Source of the DNA: Trujillonella endophytica | Lineage (GTDB): Bacteria; Actinomycetota; Actinomycetes; Mycobacteriales; Geodermatophilaceae | NCBI RefSeq assembly: GCF_019799905.1 | Contig: NZ_JABGCI010000003.1 | Coordinates: 310,001-374,000, forward strand | Length of the DNA: 64,000 nucleotides | Direction: 5' to 3' | Shown: positions 9,403 to 19,921 of the stretch, in pieces | Layout: each line of letters begins with the position of its first letter | Numbering within the stretch: the stretch's first letter is position 1 | Notes under the pieces: model-generated | Seen by the model: only the letters and a program-made list of their open reading frames with translations | The model's database searches: none | What the model was told of the DNA's origin: nothing | Made by a program: the position numbers and the translations under genes

Positions 9403-9993
9403 CTATCCCGGTCTGGAGCCGTCCCACTCGTCCAGCGGCGAGCAGTGCCAGCGCCAGGACGTGACCGGCTCGGTGCCGGGCAGCGCACCGCGGCCGGTCG
9501 CCCAGCGCAGCGCGGCCACCGGGTCGGCGTCCGGGGGCGCCCAGGGGAACAGCCGGACGAGGACGGCGTCGGCCAGGTCGGCCGGCGGCTCCCACGGCAG
9601 GCCGAGCGCGTCGGCGACGTCGCCGGTGTGCAGGAGCAGCTCGGCCCCGCCCATCGCCGCGAAACCCGGCGGGTCGGGACTGCCCCAGTCGTGCCGGCCG
9701 CGGTCGCCCGGGGCGGCGCCCTCCACGGTGCGGGCCAGCACCTCGGCGGCGGCCGCCTGCTGGCGGAGCAGCTCCGGCAGCCCGGCCTCCCGGCGGCGGG
9801 CCAGCTCGAAGCCGTCGGCGCCCTCGGGCCCCGCGGCCAGGTCCTGCGCGTACCAGATCAGGCACCCGGTGACGTGCGCGGTGACACCGGCGACGTCGTC
9901 GTCCATCGCCGGCACGCGCGCCCCGCCGTCGGGCACCCGCGCGAGCAGCTCGCGGGCCGCCGCGGCGGCCCGCCGCAGCTCCGCGCCGGTCAT
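9403..9993 (-). CDS. Maleylpyruvate isomerase/DinB-like domain protein
   Basis: Cytoplasmic protein of 196 residues with a DinB-like four-helix fold of the mycothiol-dependent maleylpyruvate isomerase N-terminal type. Seen are the metal-site-like histidines in DDVAGVTAHVTGCLIWYAQD and LLLHTGDVADALGL, with the usual WATGRGALPG-type tail. The family includes mycothiol S-transferases, but the reaction here is unknown. The ATG overlaps the rpiB stop by 4 nt (ATGA), so it is co-translated after rpiB. It converges on the Eis gene. Confidence 0.82.
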   Translation of the reverse strand: MTGAELRRAAAAARELLARVPDGGARVPAMDDDVAGVTAHVTGCLIWYAQDLAAGPEGADGFELARRREAGLPELLRQQAAAAEVLARTVEGAAPGDRGRHDWGSPDPPGFAAMGGAELLLHTGDVADALGLPWEPPADLADAVLVRLFPWAPPDADPVAALRWATGRGALPGTEPVTSWRWHCSPLDEWDGSRPG

Positions 9994-10502
9994 CCCGCTG
10001 GGGTCTCCGCGGCAGGGGCCTCCGAGCGGGTGGGCAGCCCGCCGGCCGGGCGGTGCCGGTCCCGCTCGTAGTCGCCGATCAGGCCGATGCGGCGCACGTG
10101 CCGCTCGTCCCCGCTGAACGGGGTGTCCAGGAAGCGGAGCACCAGGTCGGTGGCCTCCTCGACGCTGTGCTGGCGGGCGCCGACGGCGACGACGTTCGCG
10201 TCGTTGTGCTGGCGGGCCAGCTCCGCGGTCGCGGTGTTCCACACCAGCGCCGCGCGGACGCCGGGTACCTTGTTCGCCGCGATCTGCTCGCCGTTGCCCG
10301 AGCCGCCGATGACCACGCCCAGGCTCCCGGGCTCGGTCACCACGCGCTCGCCCACCTCGAAGCAGAACGGCGGGTAGTCGTCCTGGGCGTCGTACTCGAA
10401 GGCCCCGCAGTCGACCGGCTCGTGCCCGGCCGCGGCGAGCGCCGCCTTGAGGTGGTCCTTGAACTCCAGGCCCGCATGGTCGGTGCCGACGAAGACGCGC
10501 AT
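9990..10502 (-). CDS. rpiB: Ribose-5-phosphate isomerase B
   Basis: Interconverts ribose-5-phosphate and ribulose-5-phosphate in the pentose phosphate pathway. It has 170 residues. RpiB/LacA motifs are VFVGTDHAGLEFKDHL at the N-terminus, GVVIGGSGNGEQIAANKVPG at about 62-81 and ARQHNDANVVAVGARQHS at about 97-114. The mycobacterial-type enzyme uses a Glu base (in GNGEQ) instead of Cys, and Glu is present. The C-terminus has a short Pro/Ala-rich tail. First gene of a pair with the DinB-like gene. It is the counterpart of Rv2465c in the conserved neighbourhood. Confidence 0.93.
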   Translation of the reverse strand: MRVFVGTDHAGLEFKDHLKAALAAAGHEPVDCGAFEYDAQDDYPPFCFEVGERVVTEPGSLGVVIGGSGNGEQIAANKVPGVRAALVWNTATAELARQHNDANVVAVGARQHSVEEATDLVLRFLDTPFSGDERHVRRIGLIGDYERDRHRPAGGLPTRSEAPAAETPAG

Positions 10503-10528
10503 GGGCCCGAGTCTGTCAGGCTCGCCGG

Positions 10529-11203
10529 GTGCCGGTGCTGGGGGTCGACGGGTGGCGCGGACGCTGGGCGGGGGCCCTGCTGGAGGGCCGGTGGGTCCAG
10601 CTGCGGGTGCTCGACGACGTGCCCGCCGTCCTCGCCGTGCCGGGCGTGGAGGTCGTCGGGATCGACATGCCGATCGGGCTGTCGGACGACGGCGTGCGTG
10701 CCTGCGACGTCGCCGCGCGGGAGGCCCTGCGGGGCCGGGGAGCCGCCGGGTCGGTCTTCCCGGCGCCCGTGCGCGCGGTCCTCGCGGCGGCCGACCACGC
10801 CGAGGCGCGGCAACTGTCGGTCGAGGCGACCGGCAGCCGGTCGCTCTCGGCGCAGTCGTTCGCGCTGGTCCGGTCGATCCGCGCGCTGGACGACGCGCTC
10901 GGCGACCCGCCGGACCCGCGGGTGCACGAGGTCTTCCCGGAGCTGGCGTTCCGCGCCCTGGACGACCGCGTCCTCGACCCCAAGTCGTCGGCCCGCGGGC
11001 TGGCGCAGCGGATCCGGGCGCTGGAGCCCGTCATGGACGTGCTCGACGCACTGAGCGACGCGCCGGCGGGCCTGCCGCCGATCGACGCCCTGGACGCCTG
11101 CGCCGCCGCCTGGTCGGCCCGCCGGATCGCCGACGGGACGGCGGAGTGCGTGGGCTCCGACGAGCGGGACGCCCGCGGCCGGCCGATGCGGATCTGGTGG
11201 TGA
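10529..11203 (+). CDS. DUF429 domain-containing protein
   Basis: Protein of 224 residues in the DUF429 family, which has an RNase H-like fold and unknown function. Family marks are VLGVDGWRGRWAGAL at the N-terminus, GIDMPIGL at about 47-54, GSVFPAPVRAVL at about 74-85, HEVFPELAFRAL and DALDACAAAWSARRIADGTA near the end. The conserved Asp residues could form a metal site. Start GTG, 26 nt after the divergent rpiB start. The next gene overlaps its stop by 4 nt. Confidence 0.88.
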   Translation: MPVLGVDGWRGRWAGALLEGRWVQLRVLDDVPAVLAVPGVEVVGIDMPIGLSDDGVRACDVAAREALRGRGAAGSVFPAPVRAVLAAADHAEARQLSVEATGSRSLSAQSFALVRSIRALDDALGDPPDPRVHEVFPELAFRALDDRVLDPKSSARGLAQRIRALEPVMDVLDALSDAPAGLPPIDALDACAAAWSARRIADGTAECVGSDERDARGRPMRIWW

Positions 11204-12042
11204 CCGGCTTCGTCGAGGTCGCGGACGGGGTGTTCGTCCGGCGGCACGAGGCGCTGGACCTCAACTGCGGGCTGGTCGTCGGCGACGGCGCGTGCCTCGT
11301 CGTCGACACCCGCTCGGACCTCGGCGAGGCCGCGGACCTGATCGCCGCCGTCCGGCGGGTGACCCCGCACCCCTGGACCGTGGTGAACACCCACGCCCAC
11401 TACGACCACTGCTTCGGCAACGCGGCGTTCCGGCCGGCGACGGTCTGGGGCACCCGCGGGTGTGCGGCCGCCCTGCTCGCCACCGGTGCGGCGCAGCGGG
11501 CGGCGCGGGTGGCGGAGCTGCACGCCGCCGGCGATCCCGACGCGGCCGCCCGGGTCGCCGCCGCGCCGATCGACCCGCCCGACGCCCTGGTCGACGACGT
11601 CGCGCGCCTCGACGTGGGCGGGCGCGAGGTGGTGCTGCACTCCCTCGGCCGCGGGCACACCGACTCCGACCTCGTCGTCGAGGTGGAGGCCGGGGGCGAC
11701 GCCACGGTGCTGTTCGCCGGGGACCTGGTCGAGGAGGGCGCCCCACCCGCGTTCGAGGACGCCTTCCCGGCCGAGTGGCCCGCGACGCTGGGCCGGGTGC
11801 ACGCGCTGGCCCGCGGCCCCGTCGTCCCCGGGCACGGCGCGGTCGTGGACGCCGCGTTCGTCGGCGCCCAGCGGGAGGAGCTGCTGGCCGTGCTGGCCGC
11901 CGTCCGCTCCGGCCGGCTGGACGACGGCCCCTACGACCCGGCGACCATGGCCCTGGCCGCCCACCGCCTCGGAGTCGCTCGGGAACGGATCCCGCACCCG
12001 GGCGACTCCGACGACGTCAGAGGGCTGCGCGGGGCAGGGTGA
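11200..12042 (+). CDS. MBL-fold metallo-hydrolase
   Basis: Metallo-beta-lactamase-fold hydrolase of 280 residues. The metal motif THAHYDHCFGN lies at about residue 66, with later ligands HSLGRGHTDSDLVV, FAGDLVEEGAPP and PGHGAV. The combination resembles class B beta-lactamase-like and glyoxalase II-like hydrolases. The substrate cannot be inferred. The GTG overlaps the DUF429 stop (GTGA). The last 26 nt overlap the end of the convergent reductase gene, and an inverted repeat (11970-12010) lies inside the coding sequence near the C-terminus. Confidence 0.85.
   Translation: MTGFVEVADGVFVRRHEALDLNCGLVVGDGACLVVDTRSDLGEAADLIAAVRRVTPHPWTVVNTHAHYDHCFGNAAFRPATVWGTRGCAAALLATGAAQRAARVAELHAAGDPDAAARVAAAPIDPPDALVDDVARLDVGGREVVLHSLGRGHTDSDLVVEVEAGGDATVLFAGDLVEEGAPPAFEDAFPAEWPATLGRVHALARGPVVPGHGAVVDAAFVGAQREELLAVLAAVRSGRLDDGPYDPATMALAAHRLGVARERIPHPGDSDDVRGLRGAG
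11970..12010. repeat. Inverted repeat, pair member 1 (terminator of reductase gene)
   Basis: 14-bp inverted repeat (11970-11983 with 11997-12010, one G-U pair). It lies 6 nt beyond the stop of the minus-strand reductase gene, while still inside the plus-strand MBL coding sequence. A closely related hairpin is at 13124-13164 after the next minus-strand gene. Both share CGGAGTCG outer arms and a CGGATCC-like centre. Confidence 0.7.
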
Positions 12043-13087
12043 GCGGCAGGTCCAACGCGGTCGCCAGGCCGGGCGGCGCGGCGCAGACGGCGGGGATGGC
12101 GTTCACCACGCGCATCGTCGTGGCGAGCATGCCGTCGGGGCTCGACGTCTCCGGGCTCGAGCCCATCACCAGGTCGCAGCGCATCGACGGCTCGCCGTCG
12201 ACCACGATCCGGTAGGTGCCGTCCTGCGGCGCGGTCGGCCAGTGCGGCGCGACGTCGGGGGCCATCCGGTTGACGTGCTCGAGCACGATCGCGTCGCGGC
12301 CGTCGACCACCCCGATCGTCTCGAAGCGGACCGCGCCGACCGTGCCCGCCTCGATGACGCCGCAGGCGACCTCGAGCCGCCGGTCGGTGACCTCGCGCTC
12401 GTAGGTCTCGCGGACGTCGTCCAGTTCGACACCCAGCGCGGCCGCGACCATCGAGACCACCGGCCCCCAGGTGCCCCGCTGCACGCCGGGCATCGCCATC
12501 ACGGGGGTGGAGTCCAGCGGCTGACCGAAGCCGAAGACGCGGAACATCGTCTCGGCCACCGGGTAGTTGGCGTAGCTGAAGATCTCCTGCGTCCGGACGG
12601 AGCGGACCCGGCGCGACAGCGTCAGCAGCGTGGCCACCAGGTGGTCGCCGGCGAACCCCGGTTCGATGCCCGAGGCGTAGAGGGTGGCGCCGCCGCGGCG
12701 GGCGGCGTCCTCGAGCCGGGCCCTCGCCTCGGGGTCGTACGCCGGCGGGTGGACGAGGGCCGGGGTGGTCACGGTGACGACGTTGACGCCGGCCTCCAGC
12801 AGCCGGACGTAGTCGTCGACGGCGAAGGCGCGCATCCCGCCGTCGCTGGCCGCGTAGCAGACGCAGTCGAGACCCCGGGCGAGCAGCTCGTCGACGTCGT
12901 TGCTGGCGGTCAGGCCCAGCGGCTCGCCGCCGGTGAGCGTGCCGACGTCCTGGCCCACCTTCTCCGGCGAGTGCACCCACACGCCGACGAGGTCGAGGTC
13001 GGGGCGTCGCGCGATGCTCGGGACGGCGTTGCGGCCCACCCCTCCGGTGCCCCACACAGCAACTCTCAAAGATGGCAATGATGACAT
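12017..13087 (-). CDS. NAD(P)H-dependent amine dehydrogenase / DapB-like oxidoreductase
   Basis: Oxidoreductase of 356 residues with an N-terminal Rossmann fold (VAVWGTGGVGRNAVPSI) like dihydrodipicolinate reductase and 2,4-diaminopentanoate dehydrogenase. YAASDG and TVTTPALVHPPAY line the expected nucleotide pocket, and YASGIEPGFAGD is characteristic of this subfamily. The substrate is not evident. The first codons (TCA TCA TTG CCA TCT TTG AGA GTT) are unusually AT-rich for this genome. A leaderless start fits, because a promoter-like pair sits just upstream (13087-13123). The 3' end overlaps the MBL gene. Confidence 0.8.
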   Translation of the reverse strand: MSSLPSLRVAVWGTGGVGRNAVPSIARRPDLDLVGVWVHSPEKVGQDVGTLTGGEPLGLTASNDVDELLARGLDCVCYAASDGGMRAFAVDDYVRLLEAGVNVVTVTTPALVHPPAYDPEARARLEDAARRGGATLYASGIEPGFAGDHLVATLLTLSRRVRSVRTQEIFSYANYPVAETMFRVFGFGQPLDSTPVMAMPGVQRGTWGPVVSMVAAALGVELDDVRETYEREVTDRRLEVACGVIEAGTVGAVRFETIGVVDGRDAIVLEHVNRMAPDVAPHWPTAPQDGTYRIVVDGEPSMRCDLVMGSSPETSSPDGMLATTMRVVNAIPAVCAAPPGLATALDLPLTLPRAAL

Positions 13088-13123
13088 CCGCTGAAGCTAT
13101 CGGCGGCCGTGTACCCGCCACAA
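13087..13123 (-). promoter_or_regulatory. Candidate leaderless promoter
   Basis: On the minus strand, TTGTGG (13118-13123) and TAGCTT (13094-13099) are 18 nt apart. Transcription would begin about 6-7 nt after the -10 box, which is the A of the ATG at 13087. There is no ribosome site before that ATG. The arrangement therefore suggests a leaderless mRNA, common in actinobacteria. Inferred only. Confidence 0.5.
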
Positions 13124-13164
13124 CGGAGTCGTCCGGGTGCGGGATCCGCACCCGAGCGACTCCG
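13124..13164 (-). terminator. Hairpin terminator after SDR gene (pair member 2)
   Basis: 19-bp inverted repeat (13124-13142 with 13146-13164, two imperfect positions) starting 8 nt after the SDR stop and ending right against the promoter of the downstream reductase gene. It therefore separates the two same-strand transcription units. It is related in sequence to the hairpin at 11970-12010. Confidence 0.75.
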
Positions 13165-13171
13165 CACCAGC

Positions 13172-13927
13172 TCAGGTGAGGCGGCGGACCAGCGGCAGCG
13201 GGAGGACGCGCAGCAGGCCGGCGACGGGCCGCCACGGCCACTCGGGCACATAGGCGCGCACCGGCTCCCGCTCGATGGCGGCGACCAGCGCGTCGACGCC
13301 GGTGTCGAGGTCGACGGTGAACGGGCCGCGTCGGCCGACGTTGATGTCGGTCTCGATGTAGCCCGGCAGCACCGTCGTGACCTCGATCCCCGTGCCGAGC
13401 AGGTCCGAGCGGATGCCCTCGGCGAGCGCGTTCAGCGCCGCCTTGCTCGCGCCGTACGCCGTCCGGGTGCCCCGCATGCCGCGGATCGACGCGACCGAGG
13501 AGATCACCACCAGGTGACCGTGCCCCTGGGCGCGGAACAGCTCGACGGCGGCCTCGCACTGCGCGTGGGTGCCGAGCACGTTGGTGAAGAGGGTGGCGCG
13601 GTTCGCCCAGCCCCGGCCGGTGCCGACCGAGGCGCCCTTGCCGATGCCCGCGTTGGCGACGAAGCGGTCGAGCCCGCCGAGCTCACCGGCCAGCTTCGGC
13701 ACGACCTCGTCGACGGCGGCCGCGTCGTCGACGTCCAGCTCGGCGGTGACCACCCGGATGCCGGGATGGGCGGCGAGGAGCTCGTCGCGCAGCGCGTCGA
13801 GCAGGTCCAGCCGGCGGGCGACGAGGGCGAGGTCACGGCCGCGGGCGGCGAAGCGGCGGGCCATGCCCGCGCCGAGCCCGGCGCTCGCGCCGGTGATCAG
13901 GATGCGCTGACGGGTGGGACGCGACAC
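13172..13927 (-). CDS. SDR family oxidoreductase
   Basis: Short-chain dehydrogenase/reductase of 251 residues. The nucleotide loop is ITGASAGLGAGMARRFA (about residues 11-27), with the NAG motif in VANAGIGKG. The catalytic residues are Ser in VISSVASI and Tyr/Lys in YGASKAAL, so the Ser-Tyr-Lys triad is complete. VVARRLDLL after the glycine loop, with Arg residues, suggests NADP(H). Substrate unknown. Start GTG. Its own terminator follows. Confidence 0.9.
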   Translation of the reverse strand: MSRPTRQRILITGASAGLGAGMARRFAARGRDLALVARRLDLLDALRDELLAAHPGIRVVTAELDVDDAAAVDEVVPKLAGELGGLDRFVANAGIGKGASVGTGRGWANRATLFTNVLGTHAQCEAAVELFRAQGHGHLVVISSVASIRGMRGTRTAYGASKAALNALAEGIRSDLLGTGIEVTTVLPGYIETDINVGRRGPFTVDLDTGVDALVAAIEREPVRAYVPEWPWRPVAGLLRVLPLPLVRRLT

Positions 13928-14007
13928 GCGAACAGCATGCCGCGCCCGTCTGGCCGCGCTGCAGGGGCCCGCCGCGAGCTCGCGGGTGGCGGGGGACAGC
14001 GGGGTCC

Positions 14008-14667
14008 TTACCGGCTGAGCTCCAGGGCGTCGGCGGGGACCGAGTCCATGTCCGGGCCGGAGAGCCGGGTCCGCTTGAGCTCCCAGAAGTCGGGGAGGTT
14101 GGCCAGGAGGACGGCGCCGTCGAAGGCCTTGCCGGCGTCCTCACCGGTGGGCACCTTGCTGATGACCGGGCCGAAGAAGGCGACGCCGTCGATGTGCATG
14201 ACCGGGGTGCCGACGTCGTCGCCGACCGGGTCCATGCCCGCGTGGTGGCTCTTCTCCAGGGCCTCGTCGTACTCGGTGGACGTCGCGGCCTCGGCCAGCG
14301 AGGCGGGCAGGCCGACCCGCTCCAGGGCGGGGACGATCAGCTCGTCGAGCTCCACGCCCTCGTGGTGGCGCAGCGTCCCCATGGCCGTGTAGAGGTCGCC
14401 GAGGACCTCGTCGCCGTGCTGCTGGGCCGCGGCGACGGCGACCCGCACCGGGCCGATCGCCTTGGTCATCATGTCGCGGTACTCCTCGGAGAGGTCGCGA
14501 CCGCGGTTGAGCACGGCCAGCGACATGACGTGCCAGTACAGGTCGATGTCGCGCACCTTGGCCGCCTCCAGGACCCAGCGGCTGGTCAGCCAGGCCCACG
14601 GGCACAGCGGGTCGAACCAGAAGTCGACGCGTGCCGTCGTCGGCGCGCTCTGCACTGCCTCGGTCAT
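14008..14667 (-). CDS. DsbA-like thioredoxin-fold protein (Rv2466c family)
   Basis: Cytoplasmic thioredoxin-fold protein of 219 residues with an inserted helical domain, matching the Rv2466c family of mycothiol-dependent reductases. In mycobacteria this family reduces nitro-drugs and is induced by oxidative stress. The active site reads [16 protein letters not shown], so the dithiol CPWC motif has become CPWA, leaving one Cys and favouring a monothiol mechanism with mycothiol. The cis-Pro region is [18 protein letters not shown]. It is divergent from pepN, as Rv2466c is from Rv2467. Confidence 0.85.
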   Translation of the reverse strand: MTEAVQSAPTTARVDFWFDPLCPWAWLTSRWVLEAAKVRDIDLYWHVMSLAVLNRGRDLSEEYRDMMTKAIGPVRVAVAAAQQHGDEVLGDLYTAMGTLRHHEGVELDELIVPALERVGLPASLAEAATSTEYDEALEKSHHAGMDPVGDDVGTPVMHIDGVAFFGPVISKVPTGEDAGKAFDGAVLLANLPDFWELKRTRLSGPDMDSVPADALELSR

Positions 14668-14816
14668 GCGGGTGCTCCTCGTGCATCGCGGGGTGGATCC
14701 CGGGACGGCGCGCTGCGCACCGGCCCTCTGCGGCTGCCAAGCCGGCGCCGGCGCGGGTTGTTCCCGGTCGGAGGACGGACGGCGGCCCGTCGTCCCAGCG
14801 TGGGAAGCTGCCCGGT

Positions 14817-17369
<2,553 letters not shown>

Positions 17370-17396
17370 CGCCCCCCTCGGCGGGCGCGTCGGACG

Positions 17397-17433
17397 CGAG
17401 AGGCCCGGGACCCGTCGGGTCCTGGGCCTCTCG
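17397..17433 (+). terminator. Hairpin terminator after pepN
   Basis: 17-bp inverted repeat (17397-17413 with 17417-17433, one G-U pair) and 3-nt loop, 27 nt after the pepN stop. The arms share GAGAGGCCC/GGGCCTCTC with the hairpin after the MMPL gene (2292-2328), so the two are related in sequence. Confidence 0.8.
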
Positions 17434-17440
17434 CCCACGG

Positions 17441-17498
17441 CCCCGTCCAGAGGCCCGCCCCGAGCGTGCGGGGGGTGAGGGGACGGGGTCCTTCCTCA
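17441..17498 (-). repeat. Stop-codon-fused hairpin element, family A copy 1
   Basis: Minus-strand element starting inside the TGA of the DUF5130 gene and reading TGAGGAAGGACCCCGTCC. Outer arms CCCCGTCC (17441-17448) and GGACGGGG (17481-17488) enclose a GC-rich inner hairpin. It probably ends transcription. Related copies: 22149-22204, 29583-29641, 38551-38608, 57380-57437. Confidence 0.75.
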
Positions 17499-17960
17499 GT
17501 GGGTCTTGAGGCCCCGCGGGTGACCGGCCTGGTCGGAGAGCTGGCGCAGGCCGTTGACGATCCCGCCGACCAGGTCACCGGCCGCGAAGGCGTTCGTCAT
17601 GGAGAGGACGGCGAGGGCGCAGGCGCGGTCGGGCAGCCGGCGCGCGGCCGCGTGCCCGGTGACGACCTCGACGACCCGCTGGCCCGGGGAGACGGCGAGC
17701 AGCACCGACTCGGCCGGGTCGCCCCCGGAGGTGGCGTGCAGCTGCTCCGCGCGGGAGCGCGTGCGCTGGCCGAGGTCACCCATGTACAGGGTGAACCGCA
17801 GGCCGGTCTCCCGGGACGACATCGTCAGCGCCTCGTCGAGGCGCGCGAGCTCCGGGAGGGTGAACGGGGTGTCGAGGCCGTCCTCGGCCTCGTCGGTGCG
17901 CGCGGCCGCGGTGGCCTCGGTCGCCGTGTCGTGCGACGTGGCCTCGATCGAGCGGGTCAT
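17496..17960 (-). CDS. DUF5130 family protein
   Basis: Protein of 154 residues found in actinobacteria; the domain resembles TPM (TLP18.3/Psb32/MOLO-1) folds. After a charged 30-residue N-terminus come PFTLPELARLDEALTMSSRE, LRFTLYMGDL, ESVLLAVSPGQRVVEVVTG and AVLSMTNAFAAGDLVGGIVN, a pattern shared by the family. No catalytic residues are known. The gene after pepN in M. tuberculosis (Rv2468c) is, as I recall, the same family. Its stop codon is the first element of a family A hairpin. It lies 49 nt downstream of the CtaJ-like gene. Confidence 0.8.
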   Translation of the reverse strand: MTRSIEATSHDTATEATAAARTDEAEDGLDTPFTLPELARLDEALTMSSRETGLRFTLYMGDLGQRTRSRAEQLHATSGGDPAESVLLAVSPGQRVVEVVTGHAAARRLPDRACALAVLSMTNAFAAGDLVGGIVNGLRQLSDQAGHPRGLKTH

Positions 17961-18009
17961 CGCCGGCCTCCGGGGACGGTCTGGGGAGCAGTGGTCATGG
18001 GACGGGGGG

Positions 18010-18429
18010 TCACCAGGTCCCGCGGGCGCCGCCGAGCGGGCCGGCCGACACCGGGGCCGGCTGGGCCGCCGAGGCACCGACCGCGGTCGCGCCGTGCGAC
18101 GTCGCACCGTGCGCAGTGGCCCCGTGCGAGGTGGACCCGTGCGAGGTGGCCCCGTGCGAGGCGGAGCCGTGCCCGGACCCGATGGCCTGCGGCTCCTGGT
18201 AGACCGACGACCCGATCGCCTTGGGGCCGTCGTCGTGGTTCCCGGCCGCAGGCCCGTGCAGCGGGTGCGGCTCCCACCAGACCGGCTGGTACTGCCACGG
18301 CTGCCCCGGCTTGTAGCGGGCCTTCTTGGCACGCCCGGGGAGCAGTGTCAGCACGGCGAACAGGAGGACGATCGCCAGCGGGATCACCGCGAAGACGAGC
18401 AGGGTCTCGACGACGCTCACGCCGGACAA
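18010..18429 (-). CDS. Small membrane protein, probable CtaJ-like cytochrome oxidase subunit
   Basis: Single-span membrane protein of 139 residues. A hydrophobic helix (about 7-30, VETLLVFAVIPLAIVLLFAV) is followed by KKARYKPGQPWQYQPVWWEP, the hallmark of small actinobacterial proteins annotated as the aa3-type oxidase subunit CtaJ. I give that name with caution. The C-terminus is odd: residues 86-115 are six five-residue repeats of the form SHGAT, rich in His and lacking in short homologues as I know them. It starts 18 nt after the end of the amidase gene and is probably co-transcribed with it and DUF5130. Confidence 0.6.
   Translation of the reverse strand: MSGVSVVETLLVFAVIPLAIVLLFAVLTLLPGRAKKARYKPGQPWQYQPVWWEPHPLHGPAAGNHDDGPKAIGSSVYQEPQAIGSGHGSASHGATSHGSTSHGATAHGATSHGATAVGASAAQPAPVSAGPLGGARGTW
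18085..18174 (-). repeat. Six 15-nt in-frame tandem repeats (SHGAT units)
   Basis: Inside the CtaJ-like gene, six degenerate 15-nt units encode SHGAT-type pentapeptides (GHGSA, SHGAT, SHGST, SHGAT, AHGAT, SHGAT). Unit sequence on the minus strand is close to GGCCACCTCGCACGG. Slippage could change copy number without breaking the frame. Confidence 0.85.
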
Positions 18430-18447
18430 CCTACCGGCAGCCGGTGC

Positions 18448-19884
18448 TCAACCCGCGCTCGTGTCCCAACCCGGCGGGTGTCGGCGTGCCCAGGGGCGGG
18501 CCAGCTCCAGTTGCGCCGAGAGTGCGAGCAGCGTCGCCTCGTCGGCGGGGCGCCCGACGAGCATGGTCCCGACCGGCAGCCCGCCGGCGGTCCAGTACAG
18601 CGGCACGCTCACCGCCGGCTGCCCGGTGACGTTGTAGACGGCGGCGTAGGCGGCGTAGCGCTTCTGCCGCTCGAAGTCCGGCGCCCCCTCGCCGTCCTCG
18701 GTGAACCAGCCCAGCGGCCGCGGCGTCATCGAGCAGACCGGGGCCAGCAGGACGTCGTAGCGGTCGGTCGCCTGCACCCACCGGCGGGCGAAGAGCCGCA
18801 GGCCGGTCAGCGCCTCCATCGCGCCCTGCGCGGACAGCGCCAGACCCCGCTCGCGCAGCACCCGGGTGAGCGGGCGCAGGCCGCGGGCCCGATCGGGGGT
18901 CACCGGCAGCGTCGTCGCCGACAGCACCCAGGCGCGCTCGAACGCGGCGACGACGTCGGGGGTGAGCGGGGGCGCGGGCAGGTCCTCGACGTCGTGCCCG
19001 AGGTCGGCGAGCAGCCGCGAGGCGTCCTCGTGGGCGGCGACGACGTCGGCGTCCGGCTCGGCCCCCGGCATGCCCGAGGCCAGGTACCGGCCCACCCGCA
19101 GCCGGCCCACCGGCCGGTCGGCGTAGCCGAGGAAGGTCTCCCCGGGCGGCGGTGGCGGCGCCCACGACGCGTCCCCGGGAACGGGCCCGGCCATCGCGTC
19201 GAGCATCGCGGCGGCGTCCCGGACGCTGCGGGTGATCGGTCCGTTGGTGCCCAGGCCGGTGATGTCGACGCCGAGCGGCGCGTTGCTGATCCGTCCGCGG
19301 CTGGGCTTGAGCCCGAACAGCCCGTTGATGCCGGCCGGGATGCGGATCGAGCCGCCGCCGTCGCTGCCCTGCGCGAACGGGACGAGCCCGGCGGCGACCG
19401 CCACGGCCGCGCCGCCGCTGGAGCCCCCGGCCAGCCGGGTGGTGTCCCACGGGCAGCGGGCGGGGCCGGCGAGCTCGTTGTCGGTGTAGCAGGGGAAGCC
19501 GAACTCGGGGGTGTTGGTCTTGCCGAGGCAGATCGTGCCGGCGGCGGCCAGCCTGGTGACGACGGCGTCGTCCACCTGTGGCACGAAGTCGGCGTAGAGG
19601 GCGGACCCGAACGTCGTCCGGACGCCGGCGGTGTTGTTGAGGTCCTTGATCGCGGTCGGCACGCCGAGCAGCGGCGGCAGGTCCCCACCGCGGCGCACCC
19701 GCTCCTCGGCCGCGGTCGCCGCGTCCAGGGCGGCGACCGGCGTCACGGTGATGAACGCGCCGAGCCCGGCGTCGAGGGCGTCGATGCGGGCGAGGTGGTG
19801 CTCCACCAGCTCGGTCGGGCTCACCTCCCCCGCGCGGACGGCGGCGGCCTGCTCGAGCGCGGTGAGGTCGTGCAACTGCGTCAC
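18448..19884 (-). CDS. Amidase signature enzyme
   Basis: Amide hydrolase of 478 residues. The Ser-cis-Ser-Lys triad is complete: Lys in GVPTAIKDLNN, cis-Ser in GGSSGGAAVAVAAG and nucleophile Ser in GSDGGGSIRIPA. The C-terminal part (YAAYAAVYNVTGQPAVSVPL) is typical of general amidases such as AmiA2/6-aminohexanoate-type enzymes rather than GatA, because no GatC/GatB genes are nearby. The GTG at 19884 (VTQLHDLTALEQ) is chosen; an ATG at 19905 would leave only 16 bp to the divergent kynureninase start. Substrate unknown. Confidence 0.85.
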   Translation of the reverse strand: MTQLHDLTALEQAAAVRAGEVSPTELVEHHLARIDALDAGLGAFITVTPVAALDAATAAEERVRRGGDLPPLLGVPTAIKDLNNTAGVRTTFGSALYADFVPQVDDAVVTRLAAAGTICLGKTNTPEFGFPCYTDNELAGPARCPWDTTRLAGGSSGGAAVAVAAGLVPFAQGSDGGGSIRIPAGINGLFGLKPSRGRISNAPLGVDITGLGTNGPITRSVRDAAAMLDAMAGPVPGDASWAPPPPPGETFLGYADRPVGRLRVGRYLASGMPGAEPDADVVAAHEDASRLLADLGHDVEDLPAPPLTPDVVAAFERAWVLSATTLPVTPDRARGLRPLTRVLRERGLALSAQGAMEALTGLRLFARRWVQATDRYDVLLAPVCSMTPRPLGWFTEDGEGAPDFERQKRYAAYAAVYNVTGQPAVSVPLYWTAGGLPVGTMLVGRPADEATLLALSAQLELARPWARRHPPGWDTSAG

Positions 19885-19921
19885 GGGCGCCGACGCTAGG
19901 GCCATTGGGTACACAGGACCC

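Noticed and set aside
18448..19884. GatA subunit of glutamyl-tRNA amidotransferase
   Set aside because: No gatB or gatC nearby, and the C-terminal part fits general amidases.
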